Assembly (NCBI GenBank): GCA_964557955.1
Contig: CAZLCS010000011.1
Coordinates: 1-64,000 of the forward strand
Source: JALOOX01 sp964557955
GTDB lineage: Bacteria; Desulfobacterota; Syntrophobacteria; Syntrophobacterales; Syntrophobacteraceae
Length of the DNA stretch: 64,000 nucleotides
Direction: 5' to 3'
Part shown: one piece after another, positions 14,773 through 22,902 of the stretch
Layout of the letters: every line of letters begins with the position of its first letter
Numbering within the stretch: the first letter of the stretch is position 1
Notes under the pieces: generated by a model
What the model was told of the DNA's origin: nothing
The model's database searches: none
Seen by the model: only the letters and a program-made list of their open reading frames with translations
Made by a program: the position numbers and the translations under genes

Positions 14773-15150
14773 ATGAAAGAGAATGAAATCGGGACGGCGG
14801 TTGTGGATGCTGCCATTACTGTCCATCGGGAGCTGGGTCCCGGGCTTCTGGAGTCGGTGTACGAGATTGTGCTGGCTCATGAACTCAGCCAGAGGGGCCT
14901 TCAGGTGGAGAGACAGGTTGTGGTCCCCGTACATTATAAGGGACTCATCTTTGAAGAAGGATTCCGCGCGGACCTCATGGTCGGGGGAAAGGTCGTCTTG
15001 GAGCTTAAGTCCGTGGAACAGCTCACCAACGCTCACAAGAAACAGCTGCAAACTTATCTGCGCCTCACAGGATGTAAACTGGGCTACCTGCTTAACTTTG
15101 GTGAGTCCCTGATGAAGCACGGCATTTATCGTGCCGTGAATGGTTTGTAA
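14773..15150 (+). CDS. GxxExxY-family protein (nuclease-like fold), inserted in the cob operon
   Basis: This 125-residue protein carries the family signature in HRELGPGLLESVYEIVL and a PD-(D/E)xK-like core (FRADLMVGGKVVLELK, then NAHKKQLQTYLRLTG). The family is widespread, of unknown function, and genes often sit alone between repeats. Here the gene is flanked by 25-base inverted repeats and separates cbiA from cbiP, so it is probably an inserted element. I chose ATG 14773, the family's usual N-terminus (MKENEIG); ATG 14728 would overlap the cbiA stop and read through the repeat. No transposase is encoded, so any movement would need help from elsewhere. Confidence 0.88.
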   Translation: MKENEIGTAVVDAAITVHRELGPGLLESVYEIVLAHELSQRGLQVERQVVVPVHYKGLIFEEGFRADLMVGGKVVLELKSVEQLTNAHKKQLQTYLRLTGCKLGYLLNFGESLMKHGIYRAVNGL

Positions 15151-15156
15151 ACAAAT

Positions 15157-15181
15157 CTCTTCTCTGCGTCTCTGCGCGAGA
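15157..15181. repeat. Right inverted repeat of the GxxExxY insert
   Basis: The inverted partner of 14745-14769, with core CTCTGCGTCTCT. It lies seven bases after the GxxExxY stop and 25 bases before cbiP. The same core, AGAGACGCAGAG, recurs at about 24092-24103 in the TRAP operon. Confidence 0.85.
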
Positions 15182-15205
15182 AAGATGTTTTGAGACGGAC
15201 AGTCT

Positions 15206-16753
15206 ATGAACTCACGCGCCAAAGCTCTCATGTTTCTGGGGACCGGGTCGGATGTGGGGAAGAGTGTGCTGGCAGCCGCCTATTGCCGAATCCTCAAGCA
15301 GGACGGTTTTCGGGTGGCTCCGTTCAAGGCCCAGAACATGGCCTTGAACTCATTCATCACTCCCGAGGGAGGTGAGATGGGGCGCGCTCAAGTGGTTCAG
15401 GCGGAGGCCGCTGGCGTGGCGCCGCACGTGGACATGAACCCCATACTCTTGAAACCCACCTGCCAGATGGGATCCCAGGTCATCGTCCGGGGAAAATCCA
15501 TCGGCAACTACTCCGCCCTGGAATACTACCGGTACAAGAAGGAACTGGTCGCAGTGGTGCGGGAAAGCTACGAACGGCTGGCCGGCCAATATGACGTGAT
15601 CGTGGTGGAGGGGGCCGGAAGCGCCGTCGAGCTCAATCTCAAGGATCACGACCTGGTGAATCTCTCCATGGCCGCCATGGCGGAAGCACGATGCGTGCTG
15701 GTGGGAGACATCGACCGAGGGGGCATTTTCGCGGCTCTTCTGGGGAGCACCATGCTCATGACGCCTGAAGAGCGGGGGCGGCTCATCGGTTTCATGGTCA
15801 ACAAGCTGCGTGGCGACCCGAGGCTTTTCACCAGCGGCATCGAGATCATCGAGTCAAGATCCGGACTCCCCGTTCTTGGAGTCATCCCCTATTTCGACCA
15901 CATCGCGTTGCAGGAAGAGGACAGTGTGGCCCTGAAGCGGCGCATGGAGCAGGGATCCCGGGGAGCGGCAAGGGGCAAGGAGCGTCTGCACATCGGAGTG
16001 GTCAGGCTCCCATTCATCTCGAATTACACCGATTTCGACTGTTTCGAGCAGGAATCCGGCGTGGAGCTCGTCTATTTCGATGCCCCCCGACGCATCTTCG
16101 ACTTTGACGCGGTCATTCTTCCCGGCAGCAAGAACACCCTCGAGGACCTGGATCATCTCAAGCGGACGGGCCTGGCCGAAGGACTGATGGCCTTCTACAA
16201 GTCGGGGGGCACGGTGGTGGGGCTGTGCGGCGGCTACCAGATGCTGGGGAGAACCGTCCGGGATCCTCACGGCATGGAAAGCGGTCTCCAGGAAGTGGAA
16301 GGCCTGGGACTCCTGGACATGGAAACGGAAATGTACACGGATAAAATCACTTCTCAGGTCGACGCGGAGGTGCTGGAAGGAATCCCGTTTTGTGGCCTGA
16401 GCGGGGAGCGGGTGCACGGCTATGAGATCCACATGGGGCGAAGCACCCCCGGAGAGGGGGCGAAGCCGCTCTTTCGCATTGTGCTGCGGGACGGGCAGAT
16501 GGCGGACTTTCAGGACGGTTTGTCCAGCACCGACGGACGGGCATGGGGGACCTACATCCATGGCGTGTTCGACAGCGACGCGTTCAGGCGGCGGTTTCTG
16601 GAGGTCCTGCAGGTTCGCTCGGGAAAGCAGGAGATCCCGCTTTCCGGGGGCTATTCCTACAACGAGTGGAAGGAGAGGCAATATGAACTGCTGGCAGAGC
16701 ACGTTCGCCGCCATACCGATGTCCGCCGCATCTACGATACCCTGGGGCTTTAG
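15206..16753 (+). CDS. cbiP: Cobyric acid synthase
   Basis: This 515-residue enzyme is the CbiP/CobQ type: an N-terminal ATP domain (MFLGTGSDVGKSVLAAAYCR, then FKAQNMALNSFIT) and a C-terminal glutamine amidotransferase domain with nucleophile cysteine in VVGLCGGYQMLG and the histidine in GTYIHGVFD. It adds four amide groups to adenosylcobyrinic acid a,c-diamide. The PGSKNT motif before the amidotransferase part is also conserved. The ribosome site is weak because the upstream sequence is the inverted repeat of the inserted element. It is followed at 16 bases by cbiB. Confidence 0.96.
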   Translation: MNSRAKALMFLGTGSDVGKSVLAAAYCRILKQDGFRVAPFKAQNMALNSFITPEGGEMGRAQVVQAEAAGVAPHVDMNPILLKPTCQMGSQVIVRGKSIGNYSALEYYRYKKELVAVVRESYERLAGQYDVIVVEGAGSAVELNLKDHDLVNLSMAAMAEARCVLVGDIDRGGIFAALLGSTMLMTPEERGRLIGFMVNKLRGDPRLFTSGIEIIESRSGLPVLGVIPYFDHIALQEEDSVALKRRMEQGSRGAARGKERLHIGVVRLPFISNYTDFDCFEQESGVELVYFDAPRRIFDFDAVILPGSKNTLEDLDHLKRTGLAEGLMAFYKSGGTVVGLCGGYQMLGRTVRDPHGMESGLQEVEGLGLLDMETEMYTDKITSQVDAEVLEGIPFCGLSGERVHGYEIHMGRSTPGEGAKPLFRIVLRDGQMADFQDGLSSTDGRAWGTYIHGVFDSDAFRRRFLEVLQVRSGKQEIPLSGGYSYNEWKERQYELLAEHVRRHTDVRRIYDTLGL

Positions 16754-16769
16754 GGAGGATTTCTGACTC

Positions 16770-17738
16770 ATGCTCTTCCTTCCCTGGCACCTGACCGCAG
16801 CGTATTTCCTGGATCTGCTCCTCGGAGATCCGTCGTGGTGCCCCCATCCGGTGCGCTGGATCGGCCGGTGGATCTCCTGGTGCGAATCGCTCTTCTACGA
16901 CGCGGAAGGGCCGCCCGTTTACCAGCGCATTGCGGGCTTCATCTTCTGGCTCATCGTCGTCGTTGGGGTCGCCGGCACCACTCTGGCGTGCATCAAACTG
17001 CTCTCATTCCTGCACCCCGTGGCAGGATCTGTCCTGATCATCTGGCTTTCTTACGCTGTGCTGGCGACGAGAAGCCTCCACAGAGAATCCCGGGCGGTGG
17101 TCCTTGCACTGGCGGCCGGCGACCTGGCGGGGGCGAGGAAGCGGTTGTCCTGGATCGTCAGCCGGGATACCAGCCAGTTGAATGAGAGCGAAATTCTCCG
17201 TGCCGTGATCGAAACCGTTTCTGAAAATATATCCGATGGGATCGTGGCTCCGCTCCTCTTCCTCTCCGTGGGAGGCCCCGTGGGAGCGATGGCCTACAAG
17301 GCCGTCAACACGATGGATTCCATGGTGGGGTACCTCAACGAGCAATATCGCTATTTCGGGTGGTTTGCCGCCCGTGCGGATGACCTGGTCAACTACATCC
17401 CGTCCCGATTGACAGCGCTGTTGATGGTGGCGGGGGCAGCCGGGCTGAAACTGGACTGGCGAAATGCCTGGAAGGTGGCTCGAAGGGATGCGCGTCGCAT
17501 GAAGAGCCCCAACGCGGGGTATCCCGAGGCGGCGGCGGCCGGGGCACTGAACATCCAGCTCGGGGGGCCGAACGTTTACTTCGGACGGGTCGTTCAGAAA
17601 CCGACCCTGGGCGATGATGTCAATCCCTTGAGCCCCAAGGTCTATGCGACCATGATTCGGCTGATGTATGTCACCTCTTTTCTGGCTTTCCTGCTGGCCA
17701 TGGCTTTGCTCACCATCTCCTGCTGGAAAAGGACGTAG
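16770..17738 (+). CDS. cbiB: Adenosylcobinamide-phosphate synthase, membrane protein
   Basis: This 322-residue membrane protein shows the CbiB/CobD pattern: LLGDPSWCPHPVRWIGR at the N-terminus, the central SENISDGIVAPLLF block, the AYKAVNTMDSMVGY motif and NAGYPEAAAAGAL near the end. It joins aminopropanol phosphate (or ethanolamine-type linkers) to adenosylcobyric acid at the membrane. GGGAGGA precedes ATG 16770. It is 16 bases after cbiP and 76 bases before cobD, which makes the aminopropanol phosphate. Confidence 0.95.
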   Translation: MLFLPWHLTAAYFLDLLLGDPSWCPHPVRWIGRWISWCESLFYDAEGPPVYQRIAGFIFWLIVVVGVAGTTLACIKLLSFLHPVAGSVLIIWLSYAVLATRSLHRESRAVVLALAAGDLAGARKRLSWIVSRDTSQLNESEILRAVIETVSENISDGIVAPLLFLSVGGPVGAMAYKAVNTMDSMVGYLNEQYRYFGWFAARADDLVNYIPSRLTALLMVAGAAGLKLDWRNAWKVARRDARRMKSPNAGYPEAAAAGALNIQLGGPNVYFGRVVQKPTLGDDVNPLSPKVYATMIRLMYVTSFLAFLLAMALLTISCWKRT

Positions 17739-17814
17739 GGATTCGAAACACGAAACCGAAAACTTCAGACCTGAAACCTGGAACTTGAAACCGAAGCACT
17801 GAGAGCGGCGGCCC

Positions 17815-18915
17815 ATGACCTTTCCCCACGGCGGCAACGTATACGAAATCGCGAACCAGCTTCACTGCTCCCCCGATGACATCCTGGATTTCAGCGCCAG
17901 CATCAATCCCCTGGGACCTCCACCCGGGCTGTGGGACGAATTCCGGGACGGTTATCCCCTGCTCCAGCATTACCCCGACATCTCCAACCGTGCTTTGACC
18001 GAGGCTTTGTCCGCGTTCCACGGCATTTCGCCCGATCGGATCGTTGTCGGCAATGGATCGACGGAGTTGATTTACTGGCTGGCGAGGGCTTTGAAGCTTC
18101 AGAAGGCGATCGTCGCGGTTCCGACTTTCAGCGAATACCAGCGCGCCTTCGAGCGCGAAGGGGTGCGGCTCCATCGCCTCTGTTCCACTGAAGAGACGCA
18201 TTTCCAGCCTACCCTGCAGGCGCTCAAAACCGGCTTCGCTGAGGCCGAACCGGATGCCCTTCTTCTGACTCATCCCGGCAGTCCATCTGGGACGCTGTTG
18301 GATTCCGAGGTGCGGCAATGGGTTGCGGAAACCTGTGCAGCACAAGGCTGGATTGGAATCATCGACGAGGCCTTCGTGGATTTCTGTGAAGAGGAGTCGC
18401 TGAAAGCCTTTCTCAGCGAATCAACCCCCCTCGTCCTCGTTCGCTCCATGACCAAGTTTTACTCCATCCCGGGGCTCAGGCTGGGATACATCCTGACAAA
18501 CTCCGAGCTTGCCCGGCGCATTCGGCAGTTCATCCCTCCCTGGTCCATCAACACCTTTGCGCAGATAGCCGGTGCTTTCTGCATGCAGCAGGAATCGTAT
18601 CGTGCGCGGACGATGGACCTGATCAGCGGGGAGCGTGAGATCCTGGCATCGGGAATCGCCGAGATGAGGCTCGGGGCATCCCTTCCGGGGGTTGCCAATT
18701 ACCTGCTGGTCCGCATCGATGAGCGCCTTCCAGGAGCCGCAACGCTCCAGCAGGATTTGCTGCGTCACCACCAGATTCTGGTCCGCGATTGCGCCAATTT
18801 CGAAGGATTGAATGAACGATTCTTCCGCATCGCCGTTCGACTTCCCCGGGAAAACCAACGCCTGCTGGGGGCCCTGGGGCAATGGGTGGCTGAAAGGGAA
18901 GGAATCAACGGTTAG
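17815..18915 (+). CDS. cobD: L-threonine-O-3-phosphate decarboxylase, PLP-dependent
   Basis: This 366-residue fold type I aminotransferase-like enzyme has N-terminal HGGNVYEIA and DFSASINPLGPP, typical of CobD, and the PLP lysine in SMTKFYSIPGLRLGY. It decarboxylates threonine phosphate to (R)-1-amino-2-propanol phosphate for the cobamide nucleotide loop. A histidinol-phosphate aminotransferase is the main alternative, but the N-terminal motifs and the position after cbiB favour CobD. About 76 bases of GAAAC-rich low-complexity sequence separate it from cbiB. The later nucleotide-loop genes (cobU, cobS, cobT) are not in this window. Confidence 0.92.
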   Translation: MTFPHGGNVYEIANQLHCSPDDILDFSASINPLGPPPGLWDEFRDGYPLLQHYPDISNRALTEALSAFHGISPDRIVVGNGSTELIYWLARALKLQKAIVAVPTFSEYQRAFEREGVRLHRLCSTEETHFQPTLQALKTGFAEAEPDALLLTHPGSPSGTLLDSEVRQWVAETCAAQGWIGIIDEAFVDFCEEESLKAFLSESTPLVLVRSMTKFYSIPGLRLGYILTNSELARRIRQFIPPWSINTFAQIAGAFCMQQESYRARTMDLISGEREILASGIAEMRLGASLPGVANYLLVRIDERLPGAATLQQDLLRHHQILVRDCANFEGLNERFFRIAVRLPRENQRLLGALGQWVAEREGING

Positions 18916-18919
18916 CCAT

Positions 18920-19026
18920 CAGCTCTCAGGGGCCGGCAGTACGGAGTGCCGGTTCGGCCGGTCACCTGGTCACCGCACCACAGGGAGACCGCCCGGCGCG
19001 CTGTGCTTCCCGAAAGCTGAGAGCTG
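18920..19026. repeat. Inverted-repeat spacer between convergent genes
   Basis: CAGCTCTCAG (18920-18929) and CTGAGAGCTG (19017-19026) are perfect inverted repeats about 87 bases apart. Between them CCGGCA and TGCCGG form a smaller hairpin. The stretch separates cobD from the convergent gene at 19057 and may act as a terminator, though no T tract is seen. Confidence 0.5.
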
Positions 19027-19056
19027 GAAAGCGGGGGCTGAGAGACACCCGCTGCC

Positions 19057-19326
19057 CTAATGAGAATGGTCGTCGTCCTTCAGAAAGTACCGGTGGTATT
19101 CTTCTTCCTTCAGGTGCTTCCGCATGGTTTGGCTGACGAGATTGAAAATCGCCTCAATCTCCTCATCGCTCATTCTCGGGACCAGGATATTCATCAGGTC
19201 GTCATCGGAAAATTTTTGGAGATAGTAAATGAGGGATTTCTCGTCGACTTCCCTCGAGAAGCCGAAAGCCACCATCCCATCATAGGATTCCACGAAAGCG
19301 TGGCGATGTTTTTCGGGTGAGTCCAA
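19057..19326 (-). CDS. Small conserved-looking cytoplasmic protein of unknown function
   Basis: This 89-residue acidic protein (FGFSREVDEKSLIYYLQKFS, then LMNILVPRMSDEEIEAIFNL and KEEEYHRYFLKDDDHSH) is predicted mostly helical, without signal peptide or cysteine. The start is TTG 19326, preceded by AAGGAG at eight bases; the next in-frame ATG would lose the first 17 residues. It follows inositol-3-phosphate synthase by only 12 bases on the same strand, so the two are cotranscribed. The histidine-rich tail could bind metal. I do not recognise a domain. Confidence 0.7.
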   Translation of the reverse strand: MDSPEKHRHAFVESYDGMVAFGFSREVDEKSLIYYLQKFSDDDLMNILVPRMSDEEIEAIFNLVSQTMRKHLKEEEYHRYFLKDDDHSH

Positions 19327-19338
19327 CCTCGGCTCCTT

Positions 19339-20688
19339 CTAATCTCGTTCCTCTTTCATATAATAGTCCAGGCCGAAGTGCGTGATCTGCTCTTCGCCCA
19401 TCAGGTAACGAAGGGTATTCTTGAGCTTCATGAGCTGGATGAACAGGTCGTGCTCGGGATAAAGGTCTTCCTTGTGCATGGGGCTCTTGAAGTAGAAGGA
19501 CAGCCATTCCTGAATGCCGCTCATTCCGACGCGCTGTGCCAAATCAGTAAGCAGGACAAGGTCAGCCACCAGTGGCGCCGCCAGAATGCTGTCTCGACAA
19601 AGGAAGTCGACCTTGATCTGCATGGGGTATCCGAGCCATCCGAAGATGTCGATGCAGTCCCAGCCTTCCTTGTTGTCCCCCCGCGGCGGATAGTAGTTGA
19701 TGGTGACCTTGTGGTAATAATTCTTGTAGAGCGTCGGGTAGAGGTGCGGTTGAAGAATATACTCCAGGACGGAAAGCTTGCTCTCTTCCTTGGTCTTGAA
19801 CGAGTCCTTGTCATCCAGCACCAACCCGTCGCGATTGCCCAGTATGTTGGTGGAATACCAACCTTCGAGGCCCAGCATGCGTGACTTGAGGCCCGGCGCC
19901 AGAATGGTCTTCATGAGGGTCTGGCCCGTTTTGAAGTCCTTCCCGGCGATGGGAACATTCCTTTCGGCAGCCATTTCGACCATGGCCGGGATGTCGATGG
20001 TCAGGTTGGGAGCTCCGTTGATGAAGGGGACGCCGCTCTCGATGGCGGCCACTGCGTACAGCATGCTGGGGGGAATGCGCGAGTCATTCTGGTCGATCGC
20101 CCTCTGAAACGATTCCACAGACCCATGGATGTCGGCTTCCTGCTTCAGGAATATCTCCGTGCTCCCGCACCAGATCATGATGCAGCGCTCGGCGCCATGA
20201 GCATCCTTGAAACGGGCGATATCCTCCTTGAGGGCTTCCACCCGACTGCGCAGGTCCCGGCTCTCCTTGATGTAGGTGCCGTCCAGATTGCGCACGAAGT
20301 CGCGGTCGAAGACGGCTCGCATGGGCCGTATGGTGCTCAGAAAATCCTTTATGCTATCCAGGTGATCCCGGCGCAGCACCCTCGCATAGAGAGCCGCCTC
20401 GTAAGCATTGGCCTCGTAAATGTCCCATCCGCCGAAAACCATGTCTTCCATGGAGGCGAGCGGTACAAAGTCTCTGATCTTGGGGCTGCGGTGCTCGGTC
20501 CTTTTGCCCAGGCGGATGGTGCCCAGTTGGGTGAGCGAGCCGATGGGCTCAGCCAAACCTTTGCGCACCAGCTCGACTCCTGCAATGAACGTGGTGCTGA
20601 CGGCTCCTCCGATGCCAGGAATGAGTACGCCCAAAGGCCCTTTAGGGACCTCGATCCGGTCTTTCCGCTTCAGATTCTTCTCTTTCAA
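19339..20688 (-). CDS. Inositol-3-phosphate synthase (myo-inositol-1-phosphate synthase)
   Basis: This 449-residue protein has the NAD-binding N-terminus GPLGVLIPGIGGAVSTTFIA and the conserved core PFINGAPNLTIDIPA, AGKDFKTGQTLMKT and GWYSTNILGNRDG, which define the synthase converting glucose-6-phosphate to inositol-3-phosphate. In bacteria this feeds inositol lipids or compatible solutes. I chose TTG 20688, seven bases after GGAGG; GTG 20709 would read through that ribosome site. It lies between ogt upstream and the 89-residue gene downstream. Length fits the prokaryotic branch of the family. Confidence 0.9.
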   Translation of the reverse strand: MKEKNLKRKDRIEVPKGPLGVLIPGIGGAVSTTFIAGVELVRKGLAEPIGSLTQLGTIRLGKRTEHRSPKIRDFVPLASMEDMVFGGWDIYEANAYEAALYARVLRRDHLDSIKDFLSTIRPMRAVFDRDFVRNLDGTYIKESRDLRSRVEALKEDIARFKDAHGAERCIMIWCGSTEIFLKQEADIHGSVESFQRAIDQNDSRIPPSMLYAVAAIESGVPFINGAPNLTIDIPAMVEMAAERNVPIAGKDFKTGQTLMKTILAPGLKSRMLGLEGWYSTNILGNRDGLVLDDKDSFKTKEESKLSVLEYILQPHLYPTLYKNYYHKVTINYYPPRGDNKEGWDCIDIFGWLGYPMQIKVDFLCRDSILAAPLVADLVLLTDLAQRVGMSGIQEWLSFYFKSPMHKEDLYPEHDLFIQLMKLKNTLRYLMGEEQITHFGLDYYMKEERD

Positions 20689-20775
20689 CTTTATGCCTCC
20701 GTCACACAAACATTCACTACTGCTTCATCGAAGGGAATTGAGGCGCTCCGCTGCCGGCGCTTCTTGAGGACCCGT

Positions 20776-21351
20776 TCAGGTCTTCGGTGATCGCCTGGCG
20801 CAGATCGAATCGGGGAGTCGCCCGAATTTCTCGAGCGCCAGAAGGGCTTCCTTCACGTGGAGCCCGCACGAAAACCCCCCCAGCCTTCCACCTTCGGCGG
20901 TAACCCGATGGCAGGGAACCAGCAAAAGGATCGGATTGCGCGCGCAGGCCTGTCCCACGGCTCTCGAGGAACGGGGACGGCCGATCTGCTCTGCGATCTC
21001 GTGGTAGGATCGGGTCTCTCCCATGGGAATCCGAATGAGGGCCTCCCACACTTTCTGCTGAAAAGGCGTCCCGTCACGGAGATCCAGCGCAAAATAGGGG
21101 AGGGGGGCAGCCTCCTTGAGATAAGACAGGATTCGTGTCCGCACTTCGTCCAGGAGCAGGGAGTGACTGTCGAAGCGCGCCTCGAACGCCGGACAGGCAC
21201 CCTTGACCAGGATTCGCTGCTCCGCTTCACTCGGGCGAGAATCGCCGAGATGCATGAGGAGGCGAACCCCATGGGTGCCGCTTCCCGCCATCAAAACCCC
21301 GATGGGAGTCTCGAAAACCAATACATCGAGATATGAAAAGTCGTCAATCAT
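20776..21351 (-). CDS. ogt: Methylated-DNA--protein-cysteine methyltransferase
   Basis: This 191-residue DNA repair protein contains the acceptor motif PCHRV (in ILLLVPCHRVTAEGG), the helix-turn-helix segment TRSYHEIAEQIGRP and the conserved FQQKVWEAL. It transfers O6-alkyl groups from guanine to its own cysteine. The start at ATG 21351 overlaps the end of the upstream hydrolase gene by eight bases, so translation is coupled. The N-terminal domain (DVLVFETPIGVLMAGSG) is of Ogt type. Confidence 0.94.
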   Translation of the reverse strand: MIDDFSYLDVLVFETPIGVLMAGSGTHGVRLLMHLGDSRPSEAEQRILVKGACPAFEARFDSHSLLLDEVRTRILSYLKEAAPLPYFALDLRDGTPFQQKVWEALIRIPMGETRSYHEIAEQIGRPRSSRAVGQACARNPILLLVPCHRVTAEGGRLGGFSCGLHVKEALLALEKFGRLPDSICARRSPKT

Positions 21352-21994
21352 CGATCAAGAAGTCCGTGATGTAAGGGTTGGTCTCCATTTCATGCGCGAC
21401 GGTGGAGCGATGATGATCCCCGTAATCATGACCCGGCCAGATGACGGTCTCCGGAGGCAGCGGCAGTATCTTGTTCTTGAGGGACTCGAGGAGTTGATCG
21501 AAAGAGCTCCCCGGAAGATCGGTACGGCCTGCGGCCCCTACAAACAGCGTGTCTCCCGTGAACAGGTTCCCGTCGATCCGGATGCAGCAGGCGCCGGGAG
21601 AGTGTCCCGGGGTATGGAGAAACGTCATGGTGAGGCCGCCGAATGTGAGCTCGTCGCCGTCCCGAATCCTCACATCCGCAGGCGGGCTGGGCGCGAACCC
21701 CATGGCGGCAGCCCATTCCCGACACTCGCGCTTCTGGAAAAAGTCGTCGTCCAGTTCATGCATGACCAGCAGGGCTCCGGTCTCCCGTTTGATGATACCG
21801 TTGCCGCAAGTGTGGTCCGCATGACCATGGGTGTTCACGATGTACCGGAGATTCACTCCGTTTTCCCTGATCAACCCCAGGAGACGCTGTTCGTCCCCGG
21901 CCGGGTCGATGAAGATGCCGTCCCGCGTTTCCTCATCGAAAACCAGGTAACAATAGACTTCCATGGTGCCGACGAGCGTCTGAATGATTTGCAT
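21344..21994 (-). CDS. Metallo-beta-lactamase-fold hydrolase, glyoxalase II-like
   Basis: This 216-residue enzyme has the complete metal-ligand set: NTHGHADHTCGN, HTPGHSPGACC, FTGDTLFVGAAGRTDLPG and a final WPGHDYGDHHRST. The GRTDLPGSS segment and short C-terminus are typical of the YcbL/type II-like glyoxalase II subgroup, which hydrolyses thioesters. A role with S-lactoylglutathione is unlikely in a strict anaerobe without glutathione, so the substrate is open. It is the first gene of the minus-strand set that continues with ogt and inositol-phosphate synthase. Confidence 0.9.
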   Translation of the reverse strand: MQIIQTLVGTMEVYCYLVFDEETRDGIFIDPAGDEQRLLGLIRENGVNLRYIVNTHGHADHTCGNGIIKRETGALLVMHELDDDFFQKRECREWAAAMGFAPSPPADVRIRDGDELTFGGLTMTFLHTPGHSPGACCIRIDGNLFTGDTLFVGAAGRTDLPGSSFDQLLESLKNKILPLPPETVIWPGHDYGDHHRSTVAHEMETNPYITDFLIDD

Positions 21995-22101
21995 GGTGCG
22001 CGCGCACTCCCTTTATTCCTTAGTAGCCATACCGTGGTGATAAAGCCACAATGGCTCAACTCACTCCGATTGTCAAAGGCTACAGGCGCCTCTGTTGCTG
22101 A

Positions 22102-22196
22102 GTGATCACATGTGGCCAAGCGACAACATGTCAATACAAGGAATATTGGCTGAAGCCTGGGGCAGCCGCCTGCGACATGTGTGGCCGATCAGCCAC
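22102..22196. promoter_or_regulatory. Repeated ACATGT/GTGGCC motifs, likely activator sites
   Basis: The segment holds GTGATCAC (22102-22109), ACATGTGGCC (22108-22117), CGACAACATGTC (22121-22132), GCGACATGT (22172-22180) and GTGGC/GCCAC arms (22181-22196). It lies about 80-170 bases upstream of the sigma-54 promoter, where activator sites normally are. A related perfect palindrome, GCGACATGTCGC, recurs at 24171-24182 inside the operon. Confidence 0.5.
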
Positions 22197-22272
22197 AGCT
22201 CCCATCAGGTCCGCATGTTGAGGCTCCAGCCCAACCATCTAAATATATGGCCTTTTTAAAACGATGATCCAT

Positions 22273-22287
22273 TGGCATCTCGATTGC
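22273..22287 (+). promoter_or_regulatory. Sigma-54 promoter of the TRAP/CoA-transferase operon
   Basis: TGGCAT (22273-22278), five bases, then TTGC (22284-22287) fit the -24/-12 consensus with one accepted change (TGGCAY). Transcription would start near 22299, 69 bases before the first gene. A sigma-54 activator gene lies at the far end of this cluster (29557-31062). Confidence 0.78.
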
Positions 22288-22367
22288 TCAGCAGATCAAT
22301 TGTTTCGCATCAGACCAACATCCCCCTTTCCCGTTCGCACATTCACACCGAGAGAGCGTGAGGGCCT

Positions 22368-22772
22368 ATGGAAGCCGATGAACCCTTCGTGCTGTTCCAG
22401 GACGGGTTCCGCAGGACGGTAGAAGTCGAGCTGAGGCTTGATACCGACGAGCGGCACCTCCCAACGGCGGGTTCCGGCGTCGTGTCCGAGGAGAGCAATC
22501 TCCTGGCACCACCGGACCTCATGCTGTGCCTCGCTCCCCTTCTACGTCGCTGGCTCCCCGTTGCATCGGTCCGTTATCATTCGCTCCACGTTGAATTCCT
22601 GGGGCTCGCCTCTCAGGGCGAGAAGGTTCTGTTCGAAATACGCGTCGAAAAACAGGCGCTGGGCAAAGGTTGGAAAATCATCGTGCGCTGCCGGAGCTCG
22701 AGCGGTGAATATGCCGCCGTGGCCGAGCTCGTGGCATCCGTGCCGACAGGTGCGCCCGGGATATCTCCGTGA
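22368..22772 (+). CDS. Hypothetical protein heading the TRAP operon, possibly hotdog fold
   Basis: This 134-residue protein has no firm family match that I recognise. The middle and C-terminal parts (APPDLMLCLAPLLRRWLPVA, HSLHVEFLGLASQGEKVLFE, GWKIIVRCRSSSGEYAAVAE) alternate strands and one helix, as in hotdog thioesterases or dehydratases, but no catalytic motif is evident. There is no signal peptide. It is the first gene after the sigma-54 promoter and is followed by the TRAP binding protein 130 bases later, so it belongs to the same substrate-utilisation unit. A role in handling the CoA ester is possible but unproven. Confidence 0.6.
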   Translation: MEADEPFVLFQDGFRRTVEVELRLDTDERHLPTAGSGVVSEESNLLAPPDLMLCLAPLLRRWLPVASVRYHSLHVEFLGLASQGEKVLFEIRVEKQALGKGWKIIVRCRSSSGEYAAVAELVASVPTGAPGISP

Positions 22773-22902
22773 ATTGTCCCAAGCCCTCCTGAAACGGCTC
22801 TTGTGGGGCCCATGATGATTCCGCCTTGCCTGTTTTGTTCATGGAAGGGGAGCGCTCCTTCCGGAAGCATCCATTTCATTCACATCCATCAAGGAGGCCA
22901 TT

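Noticed and set aside
22773..22902. In-frame continuation after the TGA of the 22368-22772 gene as a second selenocysteine site
   Set aside because: The downstream residues resemble no conserved domain and run into the dctP ribosome site, so this TGA is an ordinary stop.
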